NCBI GenBank assembly: GCA_007136145.1
Contig: SLHN01000246.1
Coordinates: 1-24,081, forward strand
Reading direction: 5' to 3'
DNA from: Thioalkalivibrio sp.
GTDB taxonomy: Bacteria; Pseudomonadota; Gammaproteobacteria; Ectothiorhodospirales; Ectothiorhodospiraceae
Length of the DNA stretch: 24,081 nt
The notes under the pieces are model-generated. The model saw only the letters and a program-made list of their open reading frames with translations. It was not told the DNA's origin and made no database searches. Position 1 is the stretch's first letter; each line of letters opens with the position of its first letter. Positions 1 to 6,363 of this stretch are shown one piece after another. A program made the position numbers and the translations under genes.

Positions 1-1274
1 CGAACCCCGCGGGGTTCGAGAAGCATGCGCACTTCGAAAGGCCCGACCGGAAGACCAAAAATCGCACCGGCGTCGACGGCAACATACGATTCCAGTCCCG
101 GTCCCTCGTCCTGCCATTCCATCTCGCCGGTCAATCCATCCAGCGCGAAGCGACCGTCACCATCGCGCATGCCGAAGTCCCGCAGGTTGACCAGCAGGCT
201 ATTCGGCCGACCCTCGAGAATGGTAACCGCACCCTGGGCCGAGCCCTCGAAGCGCGTCCGACCCAACACCGTTCCCGTCAACAAAGGCTCGGTGATCCAA
301 TCGCCGATGCTATCGAGCCGATCCGACTGCCAGACGATCTCCGCCTGTTCCAGCTCCGCACCCGAGTGCCGCAGACGCCGCCCCCGCAGCTCGGTGTGAT
401 CGCCGAGGCGCACGTGGGCTTCCGAAGCGCGCCAGGCCAACCGATCCCGCGCGGGGATCTCCACCATTTCCAGGCCCGAAACAGACAGCTCCACGCGTCC
501 CACCTCGGCGAAATCGAGAAACCAAGGCTCGAAGAATACGGCGCCTTCAGTAAACGCGAACTGAACATCCCAGCCGCCAGCCCCGTGGACGAAGGCTCCG
601 TCAAGGGCCACGTCTTCGCCAGCTCGCAATCCGAGATCATCACTGAATGACCATCCATCCACTGACAGAGCCATTTGTACCGACGAAACACGGCGACGGG
701 TGTCAATGTGTCCGGATAACCCTGCCGTCCCGCCATCGAATGCGACGGGGATTTCAAAAGGTAGCAGTCCGGAGGACTGGAGCGCATGCAGATCAATGTC
801 GGTCAGGTCCATCTCCAGGCGCAAGCCGCTCGCGGCAACGAGCCCGTCGATTCGACCGCGCCCCTGGAACAGTCCTGGCCATTGCAGCCCGAAACGCACT
901 TCGGCCCGGTCGCGATCCCAGTCAAAAGCGAGTGGAGCCGCGTGGAGCCCCCACGTCTGGCCAGTGGCGCTGACGCGAGCCTCCTCGCATGCAAGCCGTC
1001 TCTGAGTCAGGTCCACCCGAGGGCAGGTGAGAATCACATCATCGACCCGGCCCACTGGCTCGGGGAGTTCCAGGCGGTCAGCACGGAGTTCGAACCGCGG
1101 CCGGCGCTCCACCCAGAACACACGGGCACGGACATTCTCCGCGCCGAAGCTTTCGTAAAGCGCGGCACCGACATCCACCTCAATCTCAAGAGCCGGGTCT
1201 GATCCGGCCACGTTCGCCGCAACCAGCAAAAGCATGGCCAGCCCCGGTAGCCGCCACTCGCGGGCAGCGGCCAT
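1..1274 (-). CDS. Large exported AsmA/YdbH-like protein, N-terminal 424 codons (runs off the left edge)
   Basis: Reading the minus strand from an ATG at 1274, the frame stays open to the window edge (424 codons, no stop), so the C-terminus is missing. The ATG overlaps the TAA of the upstream ElyC-like gene as TAATG, which indicates translational coupling. Residues 1-25 look like a signal peptide (MAAAREWRLPGLAMLLLVAA then a small-residue cleavage region). The rest is rich in alternating hydrophobic/polar beta-strand stretches with repeated segments of the type DGRFALDGLTGEMEW. This recalls the AsmA-like/YdbH group of large envelope proteins thought to bridge inner and outer membranes for phospholipid transport. 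I see no catalytic motif. The exact family is inference: YdbH-like is my best guess because of the signal peptide and beta-rich periplasmic body. That the frame is a real gene is well supported by its length and coupling. Confidence 0.72.
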   Translation of the reverse strand, partial: MAAAREWRLPGLAMLLLVAANVAGSDPALEIEVDVGAALYESFGAENVRARVFWVERRPRFELRADRLELPEPVGRVDDVILTCPRVDLTQRRLACEEARVSATGQTWGLHAAPLAFDWDRDRAEVRFGLQWPGLFQGRGRIDGLVAASGLRLEMDLTDIDLHALQSSGLLPFEIPVAFDGGTAGLSGHIDTRRRVSSVQMALSVDGWSFSDDLGLRAGEDVALDGAFVHGAGGWDVQFAFTEGAVFFEPWFLDFAEVGRVELSVSGLEMVEIPARDRLAWRASEAHVRLGDHTELRGRRLRHSGAELEQAEIVWQSDRLDSIGDWITEPLLTGTVLGRTRFEGSAQGAVTILEGRPNSLLVNLRDFGMRDGDGRFALDGLTGEMEWQDEGPGLESYVAVDAGAIFGLPVGPFEVRMLLEPRGV

Positions 1275-2047
1275 TACCCGGAGCGGAGAACCGCGGCCAA
1301 GCGCGCCAGCCACTCCCGTAACGCGAAGCGGGACGTCTCGATAGCATCGAGACTCGGCAGGAAATCGGCAGGTTGATACGACACTGAACCTTCCGGCCCG
1401 CGAAAACCGAGGGGCGCGGGCAGCGGCGACAGGCCGGCGTCACGAAAGCACCGCAGCGCGCGAGACATGTGCATGGCGTGCGTGACCACGAAGACGGTTT
1501 CGAGTCCCTCCTCCCTCAGGATCTCGGCGCTCAACCTGGCGCTCTCGCAGGTGTCGCGACTCCGGGTTTCCAACCAACGCGGCGGAACTCGATAATCCAC
1601 CAATAGCACATCCGCCATCAGTTCGGCTTCGGAACGCCGGCCCTCGATCGAACCACCTCCACCACTCAGAAGGATCGGCAACGCCGAACTTCGATACAGG
1701 CGCGCGGTATGGCGCAGGCGCTCCAGTGTCAGCGGATCGGGGGCATCGCTTGCGCCATCCCGCTGCCCGGACACCCGCCCGGCTGCCGGGACCACCAGTG
1801 CATCGGCACGATCCAACGGCAGTACGATTTCGGTGTACGGCCGCTCCAGCATCCCGGCCAACTGCCGCGCCACCACAGGCAGGCTCGTCGCCACGGCAAA
1901 CACGGTGCCGACCACGATCAGGATACGGGCCAGCGAGCGCCAGAACGCCATGCACACGAATCCCAGCAACAGCAGGAGCAGGCCACCACCTGGGGGTAGG
2001 AGCAGGTGTTCGAGCAAAACGATAAGTGATCCGTCGGGCGAAAACAT
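1274..2047 (-). CDS. ElyC/YdcF-like DUF218 envelope protein
   Basis: A 257-residue protein of the DUF218 (YdcF/SanA/ElyC) family, close in length to E. coli ElyC (about 259), an inner-membrane protein linked to peptidoglycan and undecaprenyl-lipid metabolism. Two hydrophobic segments at the N-terminus (around residues 13-30 and 40-56) are followed by a periplasmic-type DUF218 domain. It has LLSGGGG, a conserved SRDTCESARL stretch, VVTHAMHMSRAL and the ElyC-like LSPLPAP near residue 215. I chose the ATG at 2047 because AGGTG lies 5 nt upstream. The open frame extends to 2170, but that extension has no family resemblance. An oddity is that the family's first glycine-rich loop (VVLGGG in ElyC) reads VVPAAG here, so activity may be altered. 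It is coupled to the large exported protein downstream. The biochemical reaction is unknown for this family. Confidence 0.82.
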   Translation of the reverse strand: MFSPDGSLIVLLEHLLLPPGGGLLLLLLGFVCMAFWRSLARILIVVGTVFAVATSLPVVARQLAGMLERPYTEIVLPLDRADALVVPAAGRVSGQRDGASDAPDPLTLERLRHTARLYRSSALPILLSGGGGSIEGRRSEAELMADVLLVDYRVPPRWLETRSRDTCESARLSAEILREEGLETVFVVTHAMHMSRALRCFRDAGLSPLPAPLGFRGPEGSVSYQPADFLPSLDAIETSRFALREWLARLAAVLRSG

Positions 2048-2188
2048 GACAACACCTACACCGGGGACGCGACATCCAAACGCAGCGGCATGCCCGTGTG
2101 CTCGTTCCCCATCCGCGATGGGCGGTGGATCATTGGCGCTGATTCCCTCATGAGATTCTCCTGAGCACAATCGGTGGCTGGTGTTGAA

Positions 2189-2215
2189 AGTATATCAGTG
2201 AGGAATGGTGGTCAG
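2189..2215 (-). promoter_or_regulatory. Weak sigma-70-like promoter candidate for the ElyC-like operon
   Basis: On the minus strand TATACT (one mismatch to TATAAT, 2189-2194) is preceded 15 nt upstream by CTGACC (four of six matches to TTGACA). The spacing is shorter than the optimal 17, and the site lies about 140 nt before the chosen ATG. This rests on pattern only. Confidence 0.25.
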
Positions 2216-2257
2216 TGTGAATGAACCCGGCCGCCGGGCTCCGAGGTCTCGAACGCC

Positions 2258-2285
2258 GTAATCCGCTGCGCTCCCTGTCACCCTG
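2258..2285. repeat. Fragment of the CGTAGGGTG-end intergenic repeat
   Basis: The 28 bases closely match (about 23 matches) the reverse complement of the left end of the repeat at 21746-21855, sharing CGCTGCGCTC and CACCCT. The opposite arm is absent, so this is a decayed half-copy. Confidence 0.55.
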
Positions 2286-2411
2286 AACCTTTTACCGTCA
2301 GGGGTGGCACGTGTCGCAATGACAGGTAGCCCAACGATGCGTGGGCCTGACTGTGGTTCGGGTGCGATTTGGCTATCATGGGGCTCTCAGTAACCCCCAA
2401 TGGAGCCACCC

Positions 2412-2651
2412 ATGCAATCCAGTGAAGTCGCCGAACTCATCCGCTCCCGTCTGCCCGAGGCCGAGAAGGTCGAGGTAACCGGTGGTGAGGGCAAGTTCGA
2501 GGCTGTCGTGGTCAGCCCGCTGTTTGCCGACATGAACGCCGTGAAGAAACACCAGACGGTTTATGCGACCGTTCGCGACGAGATCGCCAGTGGTGCGGTG
2601 CATGCCTTGTCGATCCGCGCGATGACTCCCGAGGAATATGCAAGCTCCTGA
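2412..2651 (+). CDS. ibaG: BolA-family protein IbaG
   Basis: A 79-residue BolA-fold protein. It carries the family's VKKHQTVY segment (around residue 44) and the HALSIRAMTPEEY C-terminal motif; the latter aligns well with HAVSIKAYTPAEW of E. coli IbaG (YrbA), so it belongs to the IbaG rather than the BolA branch. IbaG partners with monothiol glutaredoxin (Grx4) in [2Fe-2S] cluster handling in the cytoplasm. I chose the ATG at 2412 because GGAG lies 6 nt upstream; an in-frame ATG at 2400 would add four residues and destroy that arrangement. IbaG genes often sit beside murA and the mla cluster, but here the gene is followed 2 nt later by a small putative metalloprotein and then lipA. LipA needs Fe-S clusters, so a functional link is conceivable but unproven. 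Confidence 0.9.
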   Translation: MQSSEVAELIRSRLPEAEKVEVTGGEGKFEAVVVSPLFADMNAVKKHQTVYATVRDEIASGAVHALSIRAMTPEEYASS

Positions 2652-2653
2652 AA

Positions 2654-3139
2654 ATGTTACGCTGCGATGATGCTGTTCGCCTGGGCTACCTGCGGCATCT
2701 GCTCGCTGCGTTCGACATCGACGTGCAACTGCATCCAGCGTCGGCCGCTGTTCCCGGAAGCTACTGGGGAGAACCCGAGGCGGGCATCGTCGGGAAGGTT
2801 CTTCACGTCCGGCCGGATACGCCGATTCACTCGGCCCTGCACGAGGCATGTCACCTGATCTGCATGGATCCAACGCGCCGGGCGGGTGTGCATACCGATG
2901 CCGGCGGCGACGACCTGGAGGAGTCGGCGGTCTGCCGGCTGCAGATCCTGCTTGCCGACCACTTGCGCGGCGTTGGGAGCGATGCCCTGATGGCGGACAT
3001 GGACACCTGGGGTTACAGCTTCCGACTCGGCGCAACCCGGTCCTGGTTTACCGATGACAGCGAGGATGCCGACGCGTGGCTGCGTGCTCACGGGTTGGTC
3101 GATGCCGACGGTACGGTCACGTTTCGTTCACGTTCGTGA
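2654..3139 (+). CDS. Conserved-looking hypothetical with HEACH zinc-site motif
   Basis: A 161-residue soluble protein starting 2 nt after the ibaG stop, so probably co-transcribed. The visible motif is HSALHEACHLICM, an HExxH-type metal site (His63, Glu64, His67), followed by an acidic DDLEESAVCRLQ segment (Glu89/Glu90). That segment could supply the third ligand, as in gluzincin-like or ImmA/IrrE-type metallopeptidases. There is no signal peptide or membrane segment, so it is probably cytoplasmic. Cys66 inside the motif is unusual and could also bind metal. I cannot assign a substrate, and the metallopeptidase call is motif-based inference. Its position after ibaG and before lipA leaves open a role in metal or cluster homeostasis. 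Confidence 0.75.
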   Translation: MLRCDDAVRLGYLRHLLAAFDIDVQLHPASAAVPGSYWGEPEAGIVGKVLHVRPDTPIHSALHEACHLICMDPTRRAGVHTDAGGDDLEESAVCRLQILLADHLRGVGSDALMADMDTWGYSFRLGATRSWFTDDSEDADAWLRAHGLVDADGTVTFRSRS

Positions 3140-3256
3140 CTCCGATGGTCGCGTAGCGGTCGCGCTTCACAGCATCAACACGTGACGCGGATCACGGCGC
3201 CCGAGGTCCATCGTTTGTCATCCTTCCAGCCAGAATTCGATGCGCGCATAACCATA

Positions 3257-3272
3257 CAGGAGCAAGGACTTG
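3257..3272 (+). promoter_or_regulatory. Shine-Dalgarno site that fixes the lipA TTG start
   Basis: AGGAG at 3257-3261 sits 8 nt before TTG (3270-3272). There is no ATG at the family's usual N-terminus, and this strong site supports initiation at the TTG. Confidence 0.7.
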
Positions 3273-4223
3273 GACATCCACAAACGACCAGAACCCGGCG
3301 AGAAGCTTCGGGCAGCCGCCAAGGTGGCGCGAATCCCGATAAAGATCACGCCGACCGAGCAACCGCTGCGCAAACCCCGTTGGATCCGGGCGCAGAGCCA
3401 CTCCGACCCCGGGGTCCGACGGATCAAGCGGATTCTGCGCGAACAGCGCCTGCATACGGTCTGCGAGGAAGCCAACTGCCCGAATCTAGGCGAGTGCTTC
3501 GCGCACGGAACCGCTACATTCATGATCATGGGCGACATCTGCACGCGCCGCTGCCCCTTCTGCGACGTCGCCCACGGCCGCCCGAATCCGCTTGATCCCG
3601 AGGAACCCAGGCACCTGGCGGAAACCATTCGCGCAATGGACCTGGCCTACGTGGTCATCACTTCGGTCGACCGCGACGATCTGCGCGACGGCGGTGCCGG
3701 ACATTTCGTGGCCTGTATCGAGTCGGTGCGCGAACTCAACCCCCGGACCCGCATCGAGATCCTGGTCCCCGATTTCCGCGGGCGCATGGACACCGCACTC
3801 GGAATCATGCGCGCAGCACCACCGGACGTCTTCAACCACAACCTGGAGACCGTGCCGCGGCTATATCGCAAGGCGCGGCCGGGTTCGGACTATGCCTGGT
3901 CGCTGAATCTTCTGAAGGCCTTCCGCGCCCAGCATCCCGGGGTACCGACCAAATCGGGTCTGATGCTGGGCATCGGCGAAACCCGCGAGGAACTACTGGG
4001 GGTATTGCGCGACCTGCGTGCCCATGGATGCGAAATGCTGACGCTCGGCCAGTATCTGCAACCCAGCCGCCACCATCTTCCGGTGGAACGGTATCTGGAC
4101 CCCGGCGAATTCGACGAACTCGCGGAACGCGCGCGGGAAATGGGCTTTCGGCAGGTTGCCAGCGGCCCGATGGTTCGCTCGTCCTACCACGCTGATCAGC
4201 AGGCACGGGATATCGTGGCCTAG
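3270..4223 (+). CDS. lipA: Lipoyl synthase LipA
   Basis: A 317-residue radical-SAM lipoyl synthase that inserts two sulfurs into protein-bound octanoyl groups in the cytoplasm. Both iron-sulfur sites are visible. Cys65, Cys70 and Cys76 (VCEEANCPNLGEC) bind the auxiliary cluster, and CTRRCPFC (Cys91, Cys95, Cys98) is the radical-SAM CxxxCxxC. The C-terminal RSSYHAD carries the conserved serine that ligates the auxiliary cluster. The start is TTG with AGGAG 8 nt upstream. The TAG stop at 4221-4223 is also the first three bases of a palindromic repeat element. The gene faces lipB convergently, whereas most gammaproteobacteria have ybeD-lipB-lipA on one strand; see findings. Length and motifs are complete, so it should be functional. 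Confidence 0.97.
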   Translation: MDIHKRPEPGEKLRAAAKVARIPIKITPTEQPLRKPRWIRAQSHSDPGVRRIKRILREQRLHTVCEEANCPNLGECFAHGTATFMIMGDICTRRCPFCDVAHGRPNPLDPEEPRHLAETIRAMDLAYVVITSVDRDDLRDGGAGHFVACIESVRELNPRTRIEILVPDFRGRMDTALGIMRAAPPDVFNHNLETVPRLYRKARPGSDYAWSLNLLKAFRAQHPGVPTKSGLMLGIGETREELLGVLRDLRAHGCEMLTLGQYLQPSRHHLPVERYLDPGEFDELAERAREMGFRQVASGPMVRSSYHADQQARDIVA

Positions 4224-4388
4224 GAGCCTGTCGGGCTTGGGCTGCTCCTGCTGCGCCGGTGGGAAGAGCGGTGCATTTTTCCCTGATTTCTCGTTGCATA
4301 GAACCACTATGCGCCTCGAAATCATGAAAAACTGCCCTCACTCTCCCACGCAGCTCGCTACGGGCACCCAAGTCCGACAGGCTCCTAG
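4220..4388. mobile_element. MITE-like palindromic element, full copy A (167 bp with CTAG at both ends)
   Basis: The ends at 4221-4241 and 4367-4387 are 21-bp inverted repeats with one mismatch, beginning TAGGAGCCTGTCGG. The interior is also self-complementary around 4290-4330 (the arms include CTATGC / GCATAG), so the whole unit can fold as one long imperfect hairpin. CTAG occurs at both edges (4220-4223 and 4385-4388) and may be a 4-bp target duplication. No transposase is encoded. It lies between convergent lipA and lipB and could act as a bidirectional terminator. It is homologous without gaps to the copy at 15902-16068. Confidence 0.85.
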
Positions 4389-4438
4389 GAGCCTGCCCGA
4401 CTTGGGCTGCTCCTACTGCGCCGGTGGGATAGCGAGGC
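4385..4438. mobile_element. Half copy B of the same element, fused to copy A and forming the lipB 3' end
   Basis: From TAGGAGCCTGCCCGACTTGG onward it matches the left 44 bases of copy A at 40 positions and then loses similarity near 4440. It shares the CTAG junction at 4385-4388 with copy A. Read on the minus strand it encodes the last 17 or so codons of the lipB frame and its TAG stop. Confidence 0.8.
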
Positions 4439-5197
4439 ACCGGCCTGGGCCAAAACCGTCACCAGCGTCTCGGGCAGATGGTGAACGGGTTCCAGACGGC
4501 ATCCCAAACGGTCCGCCAGTCGCTGCTCCAATACGCTGGCCACCTGATCGGGATCGACGTTCAGGCCCAATGCTCGCATCGAGGTCGTCGCCAGTCCAGG
4601 GTAACCACAGGCGTCCATGCGCGTGAATTCGGCGAGCCGGGGACGCACGTTGAACGCCAGACCATGCATGCAGCAGCCATTACACACCCGCAGACCAAGA
4701 GCGGCAATCTTCGCGCCGTGAACATACACACCCGGGGCATCGGCGCGAGCCTGCGCGCGCACCCCGAATCGGGCCAGTGTCTCGATCACGCTTTCCTGCA
4801 ACAGATCGACGAGCGCACGGATGCCAAGCCCATGACGGCGCAGGTCGAGCAACAGGTAGAGCACTACCTGCCCGGGACCATGAAACGTGACCTGCCCTCC
4901 CCGATCGACCCGGACCACGGGTATCGCACCAGGCCTCAGGAGGTGTTCCAGGCGCGCATTGCGCCCGAGCGTGAAAACCGGGAGATGCTCGACACGCCAT
5001 AGTGCGTCCGGCGTCGCGGCATCGCGGTCACGCAACGACCACTGCATCGCCTGCCAGACCGGCACGTACGGCTGGAGTCCGAGGCGATAGCTATGCAGAA
5101 TGCCCGGTGGGGGTGAAACCAGCGACGACGAGCCTGCGACCGCGTCCTCCGCCTGGATTGCCGCGCCACGCTCGCAATGACGAAGCCTCTGGTTCAA
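4385..5197 (-). CDS. lipB: Lipoyl(octanoyl) transferase LipB, with repeat-derived ends
   Basis: Transfers octanoate from acyl carrier protein to lipoyl domains in the cytoplasm, supplying LipA's substrate. Family core: ILHSYRLGLQPYVPVWQAMQ, HGPGQ (106-110), RADAPGVYV, catalytic Lys163 (GAKIAALG) and Cys197 (MDACGYPG). The 270-residue frame is longer than the usual 210-230. Residues 1 to about 25 (including LRHCERGAAIQ) are the translation of a common intergenic repeat, and residues from about 253 are read from half element B. No ATG, GTG or TTG lies next to the natural N-terminus (ILHSY), so the likely start is the TTG at 5197 (GGAAG 8 nt upstream), or else a rare ATT/CTG codon near 5090. The first internal Met (WQAM) would remove conserved residues. 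It follows ybeD by 37 nt that include an element remnant. The function call is secure; both termini are uncertain. Confidence 0.9.
   Translation of the reverse strand: MNQRLRHCERGAAIQAEDAVAGSSSLVSPPPGILHSYRLGLQPYVPVWQAMQWSLRDRDAATPDALWRVEHLPVFTLGRNARLEHLLRPGAIPVVRVDRGGQVTFHGPGQVVLYLLLDLRRHGLGIRALVDLLQESVIETLARFGVRAQARADAPGVYVHGAKIAALGLRVCNGCCMHGLAFNVRPRLAEFTRMDACGYPGLATTSMRALGLNVDPDQVASVLEQRLADRLGCRLEPVHHLPETLVTVLAQAGASLSHRRSRSSPSRAGS
5152..5183. repeat. Fragment of the common GGATTGCC...CGCAATGACG intergenic repeat
   Basis: The plus strand reads GGATTGCCGCGCCACGC followed by TCGCAATGACG. On the minus strand this gives the peptide LRHCERGAAIQ, which I recognise as a recurrent spurious translation of a widespread bacterial intergenic repeat (RHCERSDAAIQ-type). 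It lies at the 5' end of lipB. Confidence 0.65.
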
Positions 5198-5209
5198 CTC
5201 AACACTTCC

Positions 5210-5238
5210 CTGGCAGCCTGTCGGACCTGAGCTGCTAG
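5210..5238. mobile_element. 29-bp remnant copy C of the CTAG element between ybeD and lipB
   Basis: On the minus strand CTAGCAGC is joined to AGGTCCGACAGGCTGCCAG, that is, an element left edge followed directly by a right inverted repeat, with the interior deleted. The TAG at 5235-5237 is the ybeD stop codon. The outer edges read CTAG and CCAG, as in copy D. Confidence 0.65.
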
Positions 5239-5504
5239 AGAACCATGCGCACCCGCGCGCACTGGCCCAAGGCTCGATACAGGATGTCTAGTTGCTCCTG
5301 GCTGGTCGCGGTCAGGGTAATGGTCACCCCCACGTAGTTCCCCGCCCGCGACTCACGATGCACGACGTCGACCGATTCCCGGTCCGGAAGGTGCCGGGCG
5401 ATACAGGCCTCCACAGCCTCGAGGAACTCCGCATGCGCCTCACCCATGACCTTGATCGGAAACCGGCAGGGAAACTCAAGCAGGGTCTCGCGCTCATTGG
5501 TCAT
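5235..5504 (-). CDS. ybeD: YbeD/DUF493 family protein
   Basis: An 89-residue small ACT-like regulatory-fold protein of the DUF493 family. Typical segments are LLEFPCRFPIKVMG at the N-terminus and the C-terminal LYRALGQCARVRMVL, matching LYKELGKIDIVRMVL of E. coli YbeD. I chose the ATG at 5504 because GGAGAG lies about 7 nt upstream; the open frame upstream lacks family similarity. Its start overlaps the end of the aminotransferase gene by 11 nt, so the two are coupled. Its location between dacA and lipB is conserved in gammaproteobacteria, but its biochemical role is not established. The stop TAG lies in an element remnant, while the protein's natural C-terminus is intact. Confidence 0.92.
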   Translation of the reverse strand: MTNERETLLEFPCRFPIKVMGEAHAEFLEAVEACIARHLPDRESVDVVHRESRAGNYVGVTITLTATSQEQLDILYRALGQCARVRMVL

Positions 5505-6357
5505 CGCTGCTCTCCATGCCGGCTCCACTGTGCGTTTTCCGGTAAAGATCACGTGCCTCACGCCACATGGGGCCCGGCCGACCATGGCCGACCGGTTGTC
5601 GATCGAGTTGGGTAACGGGCAGCACTTCCCTGGTCGAACTGGTCAGCCAGATCTCATCTGCCGCTCGCAACTCAGCCTCCAGAATGGGTTCCTCACGGCA
5701 GACGCGCCCCTTCGCGCGAAGGAGGTCCAGCAGCAGCGCTCGGGTGATCCCCGGCAGAATCGCCGGAGTCAACGGCGGGGTTCTTACCACGCCGTTCGCG
5801 ACCACGAAGACATTGCTCGCGGCACCTTCGGTAAGAAAGCCATCGCGAAGCAGAATGGCTTCGACCGCACCGTCGTCGACAGCCTGTTGCCGCGCCAGAA
5901 CGTTCGCCAGCAATGCCACCGATTTGATGTCGCAGCGGCCCCAGCGCTGATCCGGTAGTGTCACCGCCGCCACCCCGGTTTCGGGCAAAGCCGATCCGGG
6001 TGGGGTGATCGGACTGACCATCGCGAATACCGTCGCCAGGGTACTGGCCGGAAAGGCATGATCGCGCGGGGCTGTGCCCCGGGTCACCTGTACATAGATT
6101 GACCGGTCATCACCCGGATTCTTCTCCAGCAACCGCCCCAGCATCTGCCGCCATGCCGCACCCGGCAAAGGATCGGCAAGGCGGATCGCCGCCAGCGATC
6201 GACCCAGACGGTCGAGGTGGGCATCCAGCAGGAACGGGACACCACCATAGCTGGGAATCACTTCGTACACCCCGTCTCCGAACAGAAAGCCCCGGTCCAG
6301 GGGAGAAATACGGGCAGTTTCCAGCGGCATGTAACCGCCGTTGAGATAAGCGATCAT
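5494..6357 (-). CDS. dat: D-amino acid aminotransferase (class IV PLP enzyme)
   Basis: A 287-residue fold-type IV aminotransferase, cytoplasmic. Visible signatures are the N-terminal YLNGGYMPLETARISPLDRGFLFGDGVYE, Lys145 (CDIKSVALLAN) as the Schiff-base lysine, and Glu177 in LTEGAASNVF. The SPLDRGFLFGDGVYE and CDIKS pattern fits D-alanine transaminase better than branched-chain aminotransferase (IlvE) or aminodeoxychorismate lyase, though substrate choice cannot be settled by eye. It would interconvert D-alanine and D-glutamate with their keto acids. The gene lies 6 nt after the dacA stop and overlaps ybeD by 11 nt, so it is embedded in the dacA-ybeD transcript. That context links it to peptidoglycan: DacA releases D-alanine in the periplasm and this enzyme could recycle it once imported. 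Confidence 0.9.
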   Translation of the reverse strand: MIAYLNGGYMPLETARISPLDRGFLFGDGVYEVIPSYGGVPFLLDAHLDRLGRSLAAIRLADPLPGAAWRQMLGRLLEKNPGDDRSIYVQVTRGTAPRDHAFPASTLATVFAMVSPITPPGSALPETGVAAVTLPDQRWGRCDIKSVALLANVLARQQAVDDGAVEAILLRDGFLTEGAASNVFVVANGVVRTPPLTPAILPGITRALLLDLLRAKGRVCREEPILEAELRAADEIWLTSSTREVLPVTQLDRQPVGHGRPGPMWREARDLYRKTHSGAGMESSDDQ

Positions 6358-6363
6358 GGACGG

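Larger units (their letters stand above)
2048..2411. other. Divergent intergenic region between the ElyC-like gene and ibaG
   Basis: These 364 bp contain no convincing gene. They hold a fragment of the CGTAGGGTG repeat family (2258-2285), a small perfect hairpin CCCGG-CCG-CCGGG at 2226-2238, an imperfect hairpin with arms ACCCTGA and TCAGGGGT near 2280-2306, and a possible minus-strand promoter at 2189-2215. The open frame upstream of 2047 (to 2170) is probably 5' leader. Confidence 0.5.

Noticed and set aside
3140..3269. TTGTCA at 3215-3220 as a -35 box for lipA
   Set aside because: No acceptable -10 hexamer at 16-18 nt spacing.
3832..4440. A 202-codon minus-strand frame across the lipA end and element copy A
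   Set aside because: Half is antisense to lipA and half is the translated repeat; not a gene.
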